Assembly: GCF_900115555.1 (NCBI RefSeq)
Contig: NZ_FOWX01000011.1
Span: 99,649-163,648, forward strand
From: Pseudomonas borbori
GTDB taxonomy: Bacteria; Pseudomonadota; Gammaproteobacteria; Pseudomonadales; Pseudomonadaceae
DNA: 64,000 nt
Reading direction: 5' to 3'
The translations under genes and the position numbers were made by a program. Shown here one piece after another: positions 1 to 9,454 of the stretch. The stretch's first letter is position 1, and every line of letters starts with the position of its first letter. Below the pieces are notes generated by a model. That model had not been told where the DNA came from. It saw nothing but the letters and a program-made list of their open reading frames with translations, and did not search any database.

Positions 1-127
1 GTCGGGCGGCTGCAACTGCGTTGCGCTACGTGAAAAGTGCGGGCACTTGGCTCACTGAACATTCCCGCTCCTTGCGCAGCGCGCCTTGCCTAGCCGTCGC
101 TCGCTACATTTTTCAACGGCCTGCTAG
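1..127. repeat. Partial copy of an inverted-end intergenic repeat (MITE-like)
   Basis: The right end, at 109-127, reads TTTTTCAACGGCCTGCTAG. The same end occurs at 20235-20253 and, with one fewer T, at 30277-30294. Its inner part differs from the other two copies but keeps the same layout, with a short AGGCAAGGC-like block (in the reverse complement) near the end. The left part runs off the window. The terminal CTAG provides the TAG stop codon of the minus-strand gene that ends at 124. This is probably a diverged member of the same family. Confidence 0.5.
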
Positions 128-969
128 TATTTGCAGCCGGCAAGCAGGCGGTGCGCCTGCCAGGGCCAGGCACGTAGCAGGACGCTGTGTACCTGTACCA
201 GCTCGGCCCCGGCGGCGAGTCTGGCGGTGACGTGCTCGAAGGTCTGGATACCGCCGACCGATATCAGTGCCATCTGCTTGCCACACAATTGTCGCAGTTG
301 CTCGATCTGCACGCAGGCCTGGGTCTGCTGGGTTGGGTTCTGCCAGGCGCGGTAACGCTGGCGAGTCGCCGGAGGGCCCGGGTCATGGGCCGCGAGCAGG
401 CCGTCGTAGCCCAGCTCCAGCAGCAGTTCGACCAAGGCCAGGGGCACCCGGCCGGGCAGGCAGCGCAGCTTTACCACCAATGGCACGCGGCGTCCGGCCC
501 GGTCCAGGCGCCGCTGCTCGGTGCGCGCAGTGGCCAGCAGCTGGCGCAGTCGTGGGCGTTGTTCGGCGCCGAGTAGCGCGGCACTGTTGGGGCCGATCAG
601 GTTGAGCGTCAAGTAGTCGGCCAGTGGCCAGGCGCAGGCCAGACCGGCACGCAGTGTATGCAGGGAAAGATCTGCGTCGAGGCTCAGATTAAGCCCCAGT
701 AGCGCCGTTCCGGGCGCGGGTGTCGCCAGCCGGGACGTTGCAGCGAGTGCGAGGCTGCCGATCTCATTGCAGCCGAAACCCAGCGCGCCGGCACGCCGGC
801 CGAGCCGGCCAAACCGGTCAAAACCGGCGGCGATGCCCAGCGGCGAGTTGAAGTGCAAGCCCATGACTTCGAGCGATTTTACTGTCATGGGCGTCCTGGG
901 GTAGCGGGCGCTGAGGCAGGCCAGGCGCAGGGCCAGCTGCTGGCCGAGGTGGCGCATGGCATCAGCCAT
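124..969 (-). CDS. Degenerate dihydroorotate dehydrogenase-like protein (PyrD paralogue)
   Basis: This 281-residue protein has the class 2 dihydroorotate dehydrogenase layout. It shows SPLGIAAGFDR near residue 45, EIGS near 70, a NLIGPNS segment at 123-129, LVVK in the middle, and ISVGGI with GAELVQVHS near the C-terminus for phosphate and flavin binding. Several active-site residues differ from true PyrD. The Lys of GFDK is Arg52, and the catalytic Ser of the NISSPN loop is Gly126. It is therefore probably not a pyrimidine enzyme, although it may still bind FMN. The ATG at 969 overlaps the end of the SerC-like gene by 8 bp, so the two are translationally coupled. It is the last visible gene of the pqq-linked operon. 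Its stop codon lies inside the repeat at 1-127. Confidence 0.6.
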   Translation of the reverse strand: MADAMRHLGQQLALRLACLSARYPRTPMTVKSLEVMGLHFNSPLGIAAGFDRFGRLGRRAGALGFGCNEIGSLALAATSRLATPAPGTALLGLNLSLDADLSLHTLRAGLACAWPLADYLTLNLIGPNSAALLGAEQRPRLRQLLATARTEQRRLDRAGRRVPLVVKLRCLPGRVPLALVELLLELGYDGLLAAHDPGPPATRQRYRAWQNPTQQTQACVQIEQLRQLCGKQMALISVGGIQTFEHVTARLAAGAELVQVHSVLLRAWPWQAHRLLAGCKY

Positions 970-2083
970 GGTGGCGTTCGAAATCGTGCATGAAGTCCCG
1001 CAAGCGTTCGACCCCGGCCAGTGGCATGGCGTTGTACAGGCTGGCGCGGATGCCGCCGACGGCGCCGTGGCCCTGCAAGTTATACAGTCCGACCTGCTGC
1101 GCTTCGGCCAGGAAACTCGGTAACAGATGCTCGTCGCGCAATTGGAAACACAGGCTGATGGGCGAGCGATCCGGCGCGCGTTGGGGGCAATGGTAGAGGG
1201 CGCTGGCATCGATGGCGCGATACAGCAGCTGGCTCTTCTCCCGGTTGGCGCGGGCCATGGCGTCCAGTCCGCCCTGCTGGCCGATCCAGCGCAGCATCAA
1301 GGCGGCGCAATACAGGGCGAAGGTCGGCGGGGTGCACAGGCGGCTCTGCTGTTCGGCCTGCAGGGTGTAGCTGAACGGCGACGGCAGTCCGGCCTGCGGC
1401 GGCTTGAGCAGGTCGTCGCGGACGATCAGCAGGCACAGCCCGGCGACGCCGAGGTTCTTCTGGGCGCTGGCGTAGATCAGGCCGAAGCGCTCGATCGGCA
1501 GTGGGCGGGTGAGAAAGTCCGAAGTCATGTCCGCCACCAGCGGCACCGGCAGCTCGGGGAAATCCTGGAGCTGCAGGCCGTTGGCGGTCTCGTTGCTGGT
1601 GATGTGGCAGTAGCCGGCCTGCGAGTTCAGGCGCCACTCTCTGACGTCTGGAATCGCCGTGAAGCCGTCGTGTTCGCCACTGGCGATGATGTTCAGCGGT
1701 ACATGGCGACGGGCTTCGGTGATTGCCTTGGTCGCCCAATAACCGCTTTGCAGATAATCGGCCGACTGGCCGGCGGCGAGCAGGTTCAACGGCAGCAAAC
1801 CGAACTGGCAGGAGGCGCCGCCATGCATGAACAGCACACGGTAGTTCGAGGGGATGGCCAATAGCTTGCGCAGATCCTGTTCGGTCTCGTGCATCAGGTC
1901 TTTGAACGGCGCGCCGGTGAATGGCAGTTCCAGTATCGACTGACCGCTGGCGCGCCAGTCCGGCAGCTCGTCCTGAATCTGCGCGAGCACCGTCGGCGGC
2001 AGCATCGCCGGCCCGGCGGCGAAGTTGTAGCGCTCGCCGCCGCGGGTCGCCGGTGCGTCTTCAGGAAAACAGGTGCAGGCCAT
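962..2083 (-). CDS. SerC-like class V aminotransferase in the pqq-linked cluster
   Basis: This 373-residue protein is a PLP-dependent aminotransferase of the phosphoserine aminotransferase family. It shows NFAAGPAMLP at about 20-29, FMHGGASCQFG at 85-95, and the Schiff-base lysine K209 in ASAQKNLGVAG. The C-terminal GGIRASLYNA segment is also SerC-like. The usual pseudomonad serC sits beside gyrA and pheA, so this is likely a second copy with another job. It has an extra N-terminal leader (MACTCFPEDAPATRGG). The ATG at 2083 lies 23 bp inside the upstream membrane-protein gene, and the 3' end overlaps the PyrD-like gene. The context suggests amino-group chemistry on a PqqA-derived product, but that is inference. 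An ordinary phosphoserine aminotransferase remains possible. Confidence 0.75.
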   Translation of the reverse strand: MACTCFPEDAPATRGGERYNFAAGPAMLPPTVLAQIQDELPDWRASGQSILELPFTGAPFKDLMHETEQDLRKLLAIPSNYRVLFMHGGASCQFGLLPLNLLAAGQSADYLQSGYWATKAITEARRHVPLNIIASGEHDGFTAIPDVREWRLNSQAGYCHITSNETANGLQLQDFPELPVPLVADMTSDFLTRPLPIERFGLIYASAQKNLGVAGLCLLIVRDDLLKPPQAGLPSPFSYTLQAEQQSRLCTPPTFALYCAALMLRWIGQQGGLDAMARANREKSQLLYRAIDASALYHCPQRAPDRSPISLCFQLRDEHLLPSFLAEAQQVGLYNLQGHGAVGGIRASLYNAMPLAGVERLRDFMHDFERHHG

Positions 2084-2561
2084 GACCGCCAGCCGCCATC
2101 AGAAACAACAAGGGTATCGACAGGATGGTGTTGCTGCGCGAGGAGAGGAAGGTGATCCGTGAGCAGCGTACCCGCTCCTCCAGGCTGGCCGGAACGAAGC
2201 CCAGCAGCTTCTTCTGGTGCGGCCAGAGCACCAGCCACAGATTGAGCAGCATCAGGGTGCCAATCCAGGCGCCGAGGCCGATCACCGCCAGCGGGCCCTG
2301 CAGCAGCAGGGCGTCTTCCAGCCAGCCGCGCTGCCAGAGCATCAGCAGGCCGGAGATCCAGACCACCAGCGAGGCGTAGCGGAAGATGCCGTGCTCGCGC
2401 TTCATCCGCTGTTCCAGATCGCGGTTCAGGGTGCTGGTGTCGATACCGTTCTGCAGCGGCACGAACCTGGGGTTCTGGATGAAGTTGGCGTAGTTGTGGC
2501 CGACCCAGACCAGGGCGAACAGCAGGTGGGCGTAGCGAGCCAGTAGATCGATGACGGCCAT
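2061..2561 (-). CDS. PuuD-like multi-pass membrane protein
   Basis: This 166-residue protein has about four hydrophobic helices, at roughly 8-26, 62-80, 88-112 and 140-160. The first helix carries WVGHNYANF, which resembles the N-terminal membrane part of the urate oxidase PuuD family. The histidines H10, H22 and H54 could be haem or metal ligands, though this was not tested. It lacks the C-terminal cytochrome c domain of full PuuD. An AGGAG ribosome binding site overlaps the TAG stop of the 31-residue ORF just upstream. The 3' end overlaps the SerC-like gene, so it belongs to the same transcript. The role may be electron transfer at the membrane or anchoring of the pathway. The family assignment is from memory of motifs. 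Confidence 0.6.
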   Translation of the reverse strand: MAVIDLLARYAHLLFALVWVGHNYANFIQNPRFVPLQNGIDTSTLNRDLEQRMKREHGIFRYASLVVWISGLLMLWQRGWLEDALLLQGPLAVIGLGAWIGTLMLLNLWLVLWPHQKKLLGFVPASLEERVRCSRITFLSSRSNTILSIPLLFLMAAGGHGLHLFS

Positions 2562-2570
2562 GGGCAGCTC

Positions 2571-2666
2571 CTATACCAGCCAGAACTGGAGCAACAGGTA
2601 GCAGCCCAGGGTCAGTGCGAGGCCGGCGCCGACGGTGCCGGCGAAGGAGTCATGGGGCAGTTTCAA
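2571..2666 (-). CDS. 31-residue single-helix membrane protein overlapping pqqE
   Basis: This small ORF encodes a short polar start (MKLPHDSF) followed by one hydrophobic helix, from GTVGAGLALTL to the end. It starts with TTG at 2666. An in-frame TGA six bases upstream rules out a longer version. A strong AGGGGG site lies six bases before the TTG. It overlaps the end of pqqE by 17 bp, and its TAG forms part of the ribosome binding site of the next gene. That tight packing argues that it is translated. No family is recognised. It may be a small subunit of the neighbouring PuuD-like membrane protein. Confidence 0.55.
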   Translation of the reverse strand: MKLPHDSFAGTVGAGLALTLGCYLLLQFWLV

Positions 2667-3795
2667 GGTTCACCCCCTGGCTGGCGTGGCGCGCAATCAG
2701 TGTGCCCGTCGGCTGTGGCGGCTGCTGCGCCAGTTCCACCGCCTGCTGGATCAGGTGGTGATGCGGCGACTTGCTGCACGCCGGGTCGGTGTTGTCGCCG
2801 GAACCGGTGAGCAACAGCGCCTGGCAGCGGCAACCGCCGAAGTCCTTTTCCTTCTCGTCGCAGCTGCGGCACGGCTCGGGCATCCAGGCATCGCCGCGGT
2901 ACAGGTTGAAGACCGGCGAGTCGTGCCAGATCTCGCTCAGAGGCTGTTGGCGTACGTTGGGGAACTCCAGATCCTTGAAACTACTGGCCTGGGAGCAGGG
3001 CAGCACATTGCCGTTGGGTGCGATGGTCAGGTGGATGGCGCCCCAACCGTTCATGCAGGCCTTGGGCCGGCCTTCGTAATAGTCGGGGATGACGAAGAAG
3101 ATGGTCAGGCGCTCGCCCAGACGTTTGCGAGCTTCTTGCACCTGGGCTTCGGCGCGCAGCAGTTCCTCGCGGGTCGGCATCAATTGCTCGCGATTGAGCA
3201 GCGCCCAGTTGTAGTACTGCACGTTGGCCAGTTCCAGATACTCCACCCCCAGCTCGGCGGCGAAGTCGATGATCTGCGGGATCTGGCCGATATTCTGCCG
3301 GGTGATGGGCACGTTGAGCACCATCGGGAAGCCCTGGGCCTTGATGGCGCGGGCCATGCCGAGCTTGCGCTCCAGGCAATCGACGCCGGCCAGCTGATGC
3401 GCCGTGGCCTTGTCGGTGGACTGGAAACCGAGCTGGATATGCCGCAGGCCGGCGTCTTTGAGTGCGCGCAGGCGGGCATCGGTGAGACCTATGCCGGAGG
3501 TGATCAGGTTGGTGTAGTAGCCCAGGCGATCGGCTTCGGCCACCAGAATTTCAAGGTCCTTGCGCAGCGTCGGTTCGCCGCCGGAAAAACCGATCTGCAT
3601 GGCGCCGAGTTCGCGGGCCTGACGCATCACGTCGATCCATTCCGCCGTGCTCAGCTCATTGCGGCGGTAGTCGGCAAAGTTGCGTGGGTTACTGCAGAAC
3701 ACGCATTGCAACGGGCACTGGTAGGTTAACTCCAATAGCAACCAGACCGGGTTGCCGTTGCCATCAAGCCTTAATTCGGATCCAGCCTTTGCCAC
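2650..3795 (-). CDS. pqqE: PqqA peptide cyclase, radical SAM enzyme PqqE
   Basis: This 381-residue radical SAM/SPASM protein forms the Glu-Tyr carbon-carbon bond in the PqqA precursor peptide. It shows the CX3CX2C cluster motif at C27, C31 and C34, the SAM-binding GFSGGEP motif, and the C-terminal cysteine-rich SPASM region MPEPCRSCDEKEKDFGGCRC. ACMNGWG near residue 250 provides a further SPASM ligand. The GTG at 3795 is chosen because GGAGG lies six bases before it. The longer ATG frame from 3825 has no comparable site. It overlaps pqqD by 32 bp. The C-terminal tail is longer than usual and ends near the small membrane ORF. The catalytic core looks intact. Confidence 0.92.
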   Translation of the reverse strand: MAKAGSELRLDGNGNPVWLLLELTYQCPLQCVFCSNPRNFADYRRNELSTAEWIDVMRQARELGAMQIGFSGGEPTLRKDLEILVAEADRLGYYTNLITSGIGLTDARLRALKDAGLRHIQLGFQSTDKATAHQLAGVDCLERKLGMARAIKAQGFPMVLNVPITRQNIGQIPQIIDFAAELGVEYLELANVQYYNWALLNREQLMPTREELLRAEAQVQEARKRLGERLTIFFVIPDYYEGRPKACMNGWGAIHLTIAPNGNVLPCSQASSFKDLEFPNVRQQPLSEIWHDSPVFNLYRGDAWMPEPCRSCDEKEKDFGGCRCQALLLTGSGDNTDPACSKSPHHHLIQQAVELAQQPPQPTGTLIARHASQGVNLETAP

Positions 3796-4057
3796 GGGAC
3801 ACCTCCAGGAAGCGCAGGACGCCATTGCGAATCACATCCGCGTCGGATACTTCATACAGTGCGCCAAGTTTTTCGATCAATTCGGCTACGTTAGTATTGC
3901 CATCGCAGCAGTTGAGAATGTCGCCGCCGGTTTTATTGAGTTTGACGATGCCTTCCGGATAAAGAAGGACATGGGCTTGCTGCGACTGTTCCCAGCGGAA
4001 CATGAAAGGCGGACGAATTTCGAAACGATCTGCCGGGTCTATCGAAGCAGTTGTCAT
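3764..4057 (-). CDS. pqqD: PqqA-binding chaperone PqqD
   Basis: This 97-residue protein matches the RiPP recognition element PqqD, which binds PqqA and presents it to PqqE. The recognisable parts are RPPFMFRWE near residue 15, YPEGIVKLN, GGDILNCCDG, and a C-terminal helical region ending GWIRIKA. The ATG at 4057 gives the normal family length. An upstream in-frame ATG at 4102 would add 15 residues not usual in PqqD. It follows pqqA directly, with no pqqB or pqqC between, unlike the common pqqABCDE order. Its end overlaps pqqE, so the two are probably translated together. Confidence 0.9.
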   Translation of the reverse strand: MTTASIDPADRFEIRPPFMFRWEQSQQAHVLLYPEGIVKLNKTGGDILNCCDGNTNVAELIEKLGALYEVSDADVIRNGVLRFLEVSRGKGWIRIKA

Positions 4058-4119
4058 GGGGTCTTTCTCGCAGTTGATGCGGCGGAGCGCCATCTCAGGC
4101 ACCCCGCCGGGTTAACGGC

Positions 4120-4194
4120 TTAGCGCACGTAAACGTACGCGGTGACTTCGAAGCCCAGACGCAGGTCGCAAAAGTCCGGATCTATCCACTGCAT
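4120..4194 (-). CDS. pqqA: PQQ precursor peptide PqqA
   Basis: This 24-residue ORF reads MQWIDPDFCDLR at its N-terminus and ends LGFEVTAYVYVR. Glu16 and Tyr20 sit in the conserved GFEVTxY context. These are the two residues that PqqE joins and that become the PQQ skeleton. An AGGAG site lies before the ATG at 4194. Differences from the common MWTKPAYTDLRIGFEVTMY form are an acidic N-terminus (DPD), a Cys9, and a second tyrosine, Tyr22. It heads the minus-strand cluster and is divergent from exaC. Confidence 0.9.
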   Translation of the reverse strand: MQWIDPDFCDLRLGFEVTAYVYVR

Positions 4195-4863
4195 GGCCTA
4201 TCTCCTGTTTTGGCTAAGTTTAATGTTTTGCGGTGATGCAGCTTGAGGTTACAGGCAGGTTTTGGCGCACATTAATACGACTTTGGAGTCAATTTTCCGG
4301 GTAGTTGGTCGTAGAGTCGTTGCGTTATTTAAATAGTTGGAGCGATGGTTGGTGTTGTTGATTTTAATCAAGGCTGAATGCGTGCTTGTCTGGGAGGCTT
4401 AACGCTTTTTTTGTTTGCTGGTTATATTGCGGATTGTTTTCTCGAGCGAGATAACTTTAATGGGCGGGCAGTTTTCTGACTATATGAGCCGGTGCCGAAC
4501 ACGGCGGCGGCTTGCCGATTATGTCGATGCTCAGCGAAAGCCGAGTAGGCCATTCATGCGGGAGTGGGAGGCTGTATGGGCGCTGCTGCCAATCTGTGCT
4601 ATCGCTCTTGCTCGGCATGCTCATATATATGCCCGTTTTGGCCGGATGCCGGCAGCGCGCGGTAGTAGAAGCAGCTACGCTGGGATGTCCAGCCCCAACT
4701 CGCTGGCAGACCCCGGCATAGGCACCTGCGCATCTACTACCAAATGACGAGAGGTTTTGTGCCATGGGCGCATACCGGCCGAGCTGGCGGCTTCCTAATA
4801 TCGAACCATGACCTGTTCCGCGCTCCTGGGGCAGGCTCCGACAAAACAACAGAGGTCATCATC
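4195..4863. promoter_or_regulatory. Divergent intergenic region between pqqA and exaC
   Basis: This 669-bp stretch separates the divergent pqqA and exaC genes and must hold both promoters. The part from about 4200 to 4460 is clearly more AT-rich than the flanks, as expected for regulatory DNA. I could not fix a convincing -35/-10 pair, a sigma-54 site or a regulator palindrome. Open frames at 4415-4747 (plus) and 4457-4849 (minus) lack family features and good ribosome binding sites, so I do not call genes. Confidence 0.5.
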
Positions 4864-6384
<1,521 letters not shown>

Positions 6385-6505
6385 GTCAAATGCTGCTCCT
6401 CGGCGCACGTGCTCCCGTGCGCCGGGTTACCCTGCGATAGGCCCCTTAGGGCGAGATTTGCAGCAGGCTGCAGTGGCCTGATCAACGGCAGCAAATCACT
6501 CTCGC

Positions 6506-6530
6506 AACGCGGCTTCGGCCGCGTTTTTTA
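6506..6530 (+). terminator. Rho-independent terminator of exaC
   Basis: The stem AACGCGGC pairs with GCCGCGTT around a TTCG tetraloop and is followed by a run of Ts. It is a strong intrinsic terminator. A second hairpin (CGGCGCACG with CGTGCGCCG, 6401-6424) sits just after the stop codon but has no T run. Confidence 0.85.
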
Positions 6531-6534
6531 TGTG

Positions 6535-6567
6535 GTGCGCCAGGCATGGGCGCTATCTTGCGGGTGA
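6535..6567 (+). mobile_element. Possible remnant of a group II intron 5' end
   Basis: The sequence starts GTGCGCCAGGCATGG, four bases after the exaC terminator T run. The same 15 bases open the intron at 63661, which also sits just after a terminator. The next bases (GCGCTATCTTGCGGGTGA) resemble the start of other class C introns as I remember them. Similarity then stops, and no domain V or reverse transcriptase follows before fabI. It is likely a short leftover of an insertion. Chance similarity is possible because the shared piece is short. Confidence 0.4.
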
Positions 6568-7013
6568 ATTGATCACCGCGAAGGCGGTGAAGTGGTCGCA
6601 TGCAGCCGCTCGGCGATACTCTGCGGCCAAGGCTTGCTGGCTGGAAAGCCTGCTTCATCAGGCCAGCCTGCGGTTGTTGCTCCGCTGTGTTGCGGGGACG
6701 TCTGGTCCTGGCCTCGGTTGCATCGTCTGGGGGCAATGGTCTGTTGGAGCGATCCAGTTCAGGCAGTGGAAGTGCGATCCTGCGATTTATCGAGAATTGC
6801 GATCACTGGGCGCGTGGCAGCAGGTCGTGCAGAAGGTAGCCGAGCACTCGCATCGTTGCTGGCATAACAGTCTTCCGGGCTTGAGTCGCGCGTTGAACAT
6901 TGCGTGGTTCGGGTGCGTCTCTCATGGTCTCGAGGCGCGGACCCGCAGGCCGGGTGGTGTGGCAGGGGAACGGCCTGTACAGGCCGTCTCCCTGCCGATT
7001 CACGGGGTCGCGA
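6568..7013. other. Intergenic region with no supportable gene; contains a large hairpin
   Basis: About 450 bp lie between the intron-like remnant and the end of fabI. Open frames here have no recognisable domains and no good start sites. The one clear structure is a near-perfect 36-base inverted repeat at 6961-6996 (arm GGCAGGGGAACGGCCTGT, one wobble pair and one mismatch). It lies 17 bp beyond the fabI stop on the minus strand. It may act as a terminator or 3'-end stabiliser for fabI, but it lacks a T run. Confidence 0.45.
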
Positions 7014-7808
7014 TCAATCTTCCATCGCACCCATGGCGGTGGTGTTGAAGCCGCCGTCGACGTACATGATTTCGCCGCTGACACCCGAGGCCAGGTCGGA
7101 GCAGAGGAAGGCGCCGGCGTTGCCGACTTCTTCGATGGTCACGTTGCGGCGCAGCGGGGTCTGCTTCTCGTTGGCGGCGAGCATCTTGCGGAAGCTCTTG
7201 ATCCCCGACGCAGCGAGGGTGCGGATCGGTCCGGCGGAGATAGCGTTGACCCGCGTGCCTTCCGGGCCGAGGCTGCCTGCCAGGTAGCGTACGCCGGCTT
7301 CCAGGCTGGCCTTGGCCATGCCCATGACGTTGTAGTTGGGCATGGTGCGTTCGGCACCCAGGTAGGAGAGGGTCAGCAGGCTGCCGTTGCGGCCTTTCAT
7401 CATTTCGCGGCCGGCCTTGGCCAGGGCGACGAAGCTGTAGGCGCTGATGTCGTGAGCGATGCGAAAGCCTTCGCGGGTGGTGACGTCGGTGAAGTCGCCA
7501 TTGAGTTGATCGCCGGGGGCGAAACCGACCGAGTGGACGATGCAGTCCAGGCCGTCCCATTGTTTGCCCAGGGCTTCGAATGCCGCGGCGATTTCCTCGT
7601 CGCTGGCGACGTCGCAGGGAAAGCACAGCTCGGGACCGGAGCCCCAGCCGGCGGCAAATTCTTCGACGCGACCCTTGAGTTTTTCGTTCTGATAAGTGAA
7701 GGCCAGTTCGGCACCTTCGCGGTGCATGGCCGCGGCGATGCCCGAGGCGATGGACAGTTTGCTGGCAACGCCAACGATCAGTACGCGCTTACCGCTTAGA
7801 AAACCCAT
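7014..7808 (-). CDS. fabI: Enoyl-[acyl-carrier-protein] reductase FabI
   Basis: This 264-residue NADH-dependent enoyl-ACP reductase catalyses the last reduction of type II fatty acid elongation in the cytoplasm. It has the glycine-rich [13 protein letters not shown] cofactor segment at residues 13-25. The catalytic pair is Tyr159 and Lys166 (YX6K), with Tyr149 nearby, as in triclosan-sensitive FabI. SVGFAPGD near residue 93 is also typical. The ATG at 7808 follows AGGAAGAG and matches the family start MGFLSGKR. The gene follows the yej operon on the same strand, after about 30 bp, and may be cotranscribed. Confidence 0.95.
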   Translation of the reverse strand: MGFLSGKRVLIVGVASKLSIASGIAAAMHREGAELAFTYQNEKLKGRVEEFAAGWGSGPELCFPCDVASDEEIAAAFEALGKQWDGLDCIVHSVGFAPGDQLNGDFTDVTTREGFRIAHDISAYSFVALAKAGREMMKGRNGSLLTLSYLGAERTMPNYNVMGMAKASLEAGVRYLAGSLGPEGTRVNAISAGPIRTLAASGIKSFRKMLAANEKQTPLRRNVTIEEVGNAGAFLCSDLASGVSGEIMYVDGGFNTTAMGAMED

Positions 7809-7839
7809 GTGTGCTCTTCCTCTTCCTGCTTTTAAGGAT

Positions 7840-9453
7840 TTAGTCAGCAGTGCCGGGAGCCAATAAGGCGGCTTCGAGCAACTGCTGGGTATAAATTTGC
7901 TGTGGCGCGGCAAAAATCGCCGCGGCCGGGCCTTGTTCGACTGCTTGACCCTCCTTGACCACTATCAGGTGGTGGCTGATAGCGCGGACCACCGCCAGAT
8001 CGTGGCTGATGAACAGGTAAGTCAGGTTGTACTTGGCCTGCAACGAACGCAGCAACTCCACTACTTGACGCTGAACGGTACGGTCGAGCGCCGAAGTCGG
8101 CTCGTCCAACAGTATCAGCGCCGGTTTCAGCACCAATGCGCGGGCAATGGCAATCCGCTGCCGTTGCCCCCCGGAAAACTCGTGAGGGTAGCGGTGCCGG
8201 GTGTCCGGATCCAGGTCTACCTCCAAAAGTGCGTCGATGATCGCCTGTTCCTGTTCCGCCTCTGTGCCCATACGGTGAATGCGCAGGCCCTCGCCGACAA
8301 TCATGCCCACCGTCATGCGTGGGCTCAGGCTGCCGAACGGGTCCTGAAAGACCACCTGCATTTGTCGGCGCAGCGGCCGGACCTGGTGCTGCGTCAAGCC
8401 ATTCAGTACCTGACCCTGAAAGCGAATGGCGCCCTGACTGCCGATCAGTCGCAGGATGGCCAGACCCAGGGTGGACTTGCCGGAACCGCTTTCGCCAACG
8501 ATGCCCAGGGTCTGGCCCTGGGGCAGGCTGAAATTGATCCCGTCCACCGCTTTCACATAATCGACGGTACGGCGCAGCAGTCCTTTCTTGATCGGGAACC
8601 ACACGCGCAGATCGTCGACCTCCAGCAGCGGCTCGCCGGCAGGGTTGGCCACCGGCTCGCCGCTGGGCTCGGCGCCGAGCAGTTCCTGGGTATAGGGATG
8701 CTGCGGCGCATGGAACAGCTGTTCACACGACGCTTGTTCGACGATCTTTCCCTGCTGCATGACACATACGCGATGGGCAATTCGCCGAACCAGGTTGAGA
8801 TCGTGGCTGATCAGCAGCAGCGCCATGCCCAGGCGCGCCTGCAGATCCTTGAGCAGTTCGAGGATTTTCAACTGTACGGTGACGTCCAGCGCGGTGGTCG
8901 GCTCGTCGGCGATCAGCAGCTCCGGCTCGTTGGCCAGGGCCATGGCGATCATCACCCGTTGCCGTTGGCCGCCGGAGAGTTCATGGGGGTAGGCCTTGAG
9001 CCGCTTGTGCGGCTCGGGGATGCCGACCAGTTCGAGCAGCTCCAGGGTTCGCGCGCTGGCCGCTTTGCCGGTCAGCCCTTTATGCAGGGCCAGCACTTCA
9101 TTGATCTGCTTTTCGATGCTGTGCAGCGGGTTCAGCGAGGTCATGGGTTCCTGAAAGACCATGGCGATGCGGTTGCCGCGGATATTGCGCAGCTTGTTTT
9201 CGCTGAGCTTGAGCAGGTCCTGGCCGGCATAGTGGATGCTGCCGCTCGGATGCCGGGCCAGCGGATAGGGCAGCAGGCGCAGGATCGAGTGGGCGGTGAC
9301 CGATTTGCCTGAGCCGCTTTCGCCGACCAGGGCCAGGGTCTCGCCGCGGTGGATGGTGAAGTTGACGCCTTCGACCACGCGCTGCCTGGAGTCGCCGTTG
9401 ACGAATTCGACGGCCAGGTCACGTACTTCGATAAGGGTATCGGGTCGGGTCAT
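7840..9453 (-). CDS. yejF: Peptide ABC transporter ATP-binding protein with two ATPase domains (YejF)
   Basis: This 537-residue protein has two fused ABC ATPase domains. Each has a Walker A GESGSGKS motif (near residues 40 and 320), a signature (LSGGQRQR and FSGGQRQR) and a Walker B segment ending DEPT. It powers uptake of oligopeptides through YejB and YejE at the inner membrane. Homologues also carry microcin C-type peptides. The ATG at 9453 begins one base after the yejE stop (TGAGATG), so the genes are translationally coupled. Confidence 0.93.
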   Translation of the reverse strand: MTRPDTLIEVRDLAVEFVNGDSRQRVVEGVNFTIHRGETLALVGESGSGKSVTAHSILRLLPYPLARHPSGSIHYAGQDLLKLSENKLRNIRGNRIAMVFQEPMTSLNPLHSIEKQINEVLALHKGLTGKAASARTLELLELVGIPEPHKRLKAYPHELSGGQRQRVMIAMALANEPELLIADEPTTALDVTVQLKILELLKDLQARLGMALLLISHDLNLVRRIAHRVCVMQQGKIVEQASCEQLFHAPQHPYTQELLGAEPSGEPVANPAGEPLLEVDDLRVWFPIKKGLLRRTVDYVKAVDGINFSLPQGQTLGIVGESGSGKSTLGLAILRLIGSQGAIRFQGQVLNGLTQHQVRPLRRQMQVVFQDPFGSLSPRMTVGMIVGEGLRIHRMGTEAEQEQAIIDALLEVDLDPDTRHRYPHEFSGGQRQRIAIARALVLKPALILLDEPTSALDRTVQRQVVELLRSLQAKYNLTYLFISHDLAVVRAISHHLIVVKEGQAVEQGPAAAIFAAPQQIYTQQLLEAALLAPGTAD

Positions 9454-9454
9454 C

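Noticed and set aside
4415..4849. Two small open frames between pqqA and exaC
   Set aside because: No ribosome binding site of note, no hydrophobic or domain pattern, and they overlap each other on opposite strands.
6530..7048. Open frame of 172 residues between exaC and fabI
   Set aside because: It runs through the terminator tail, the intron-like remnant and the hairpin near fabI, and looks non-coding.
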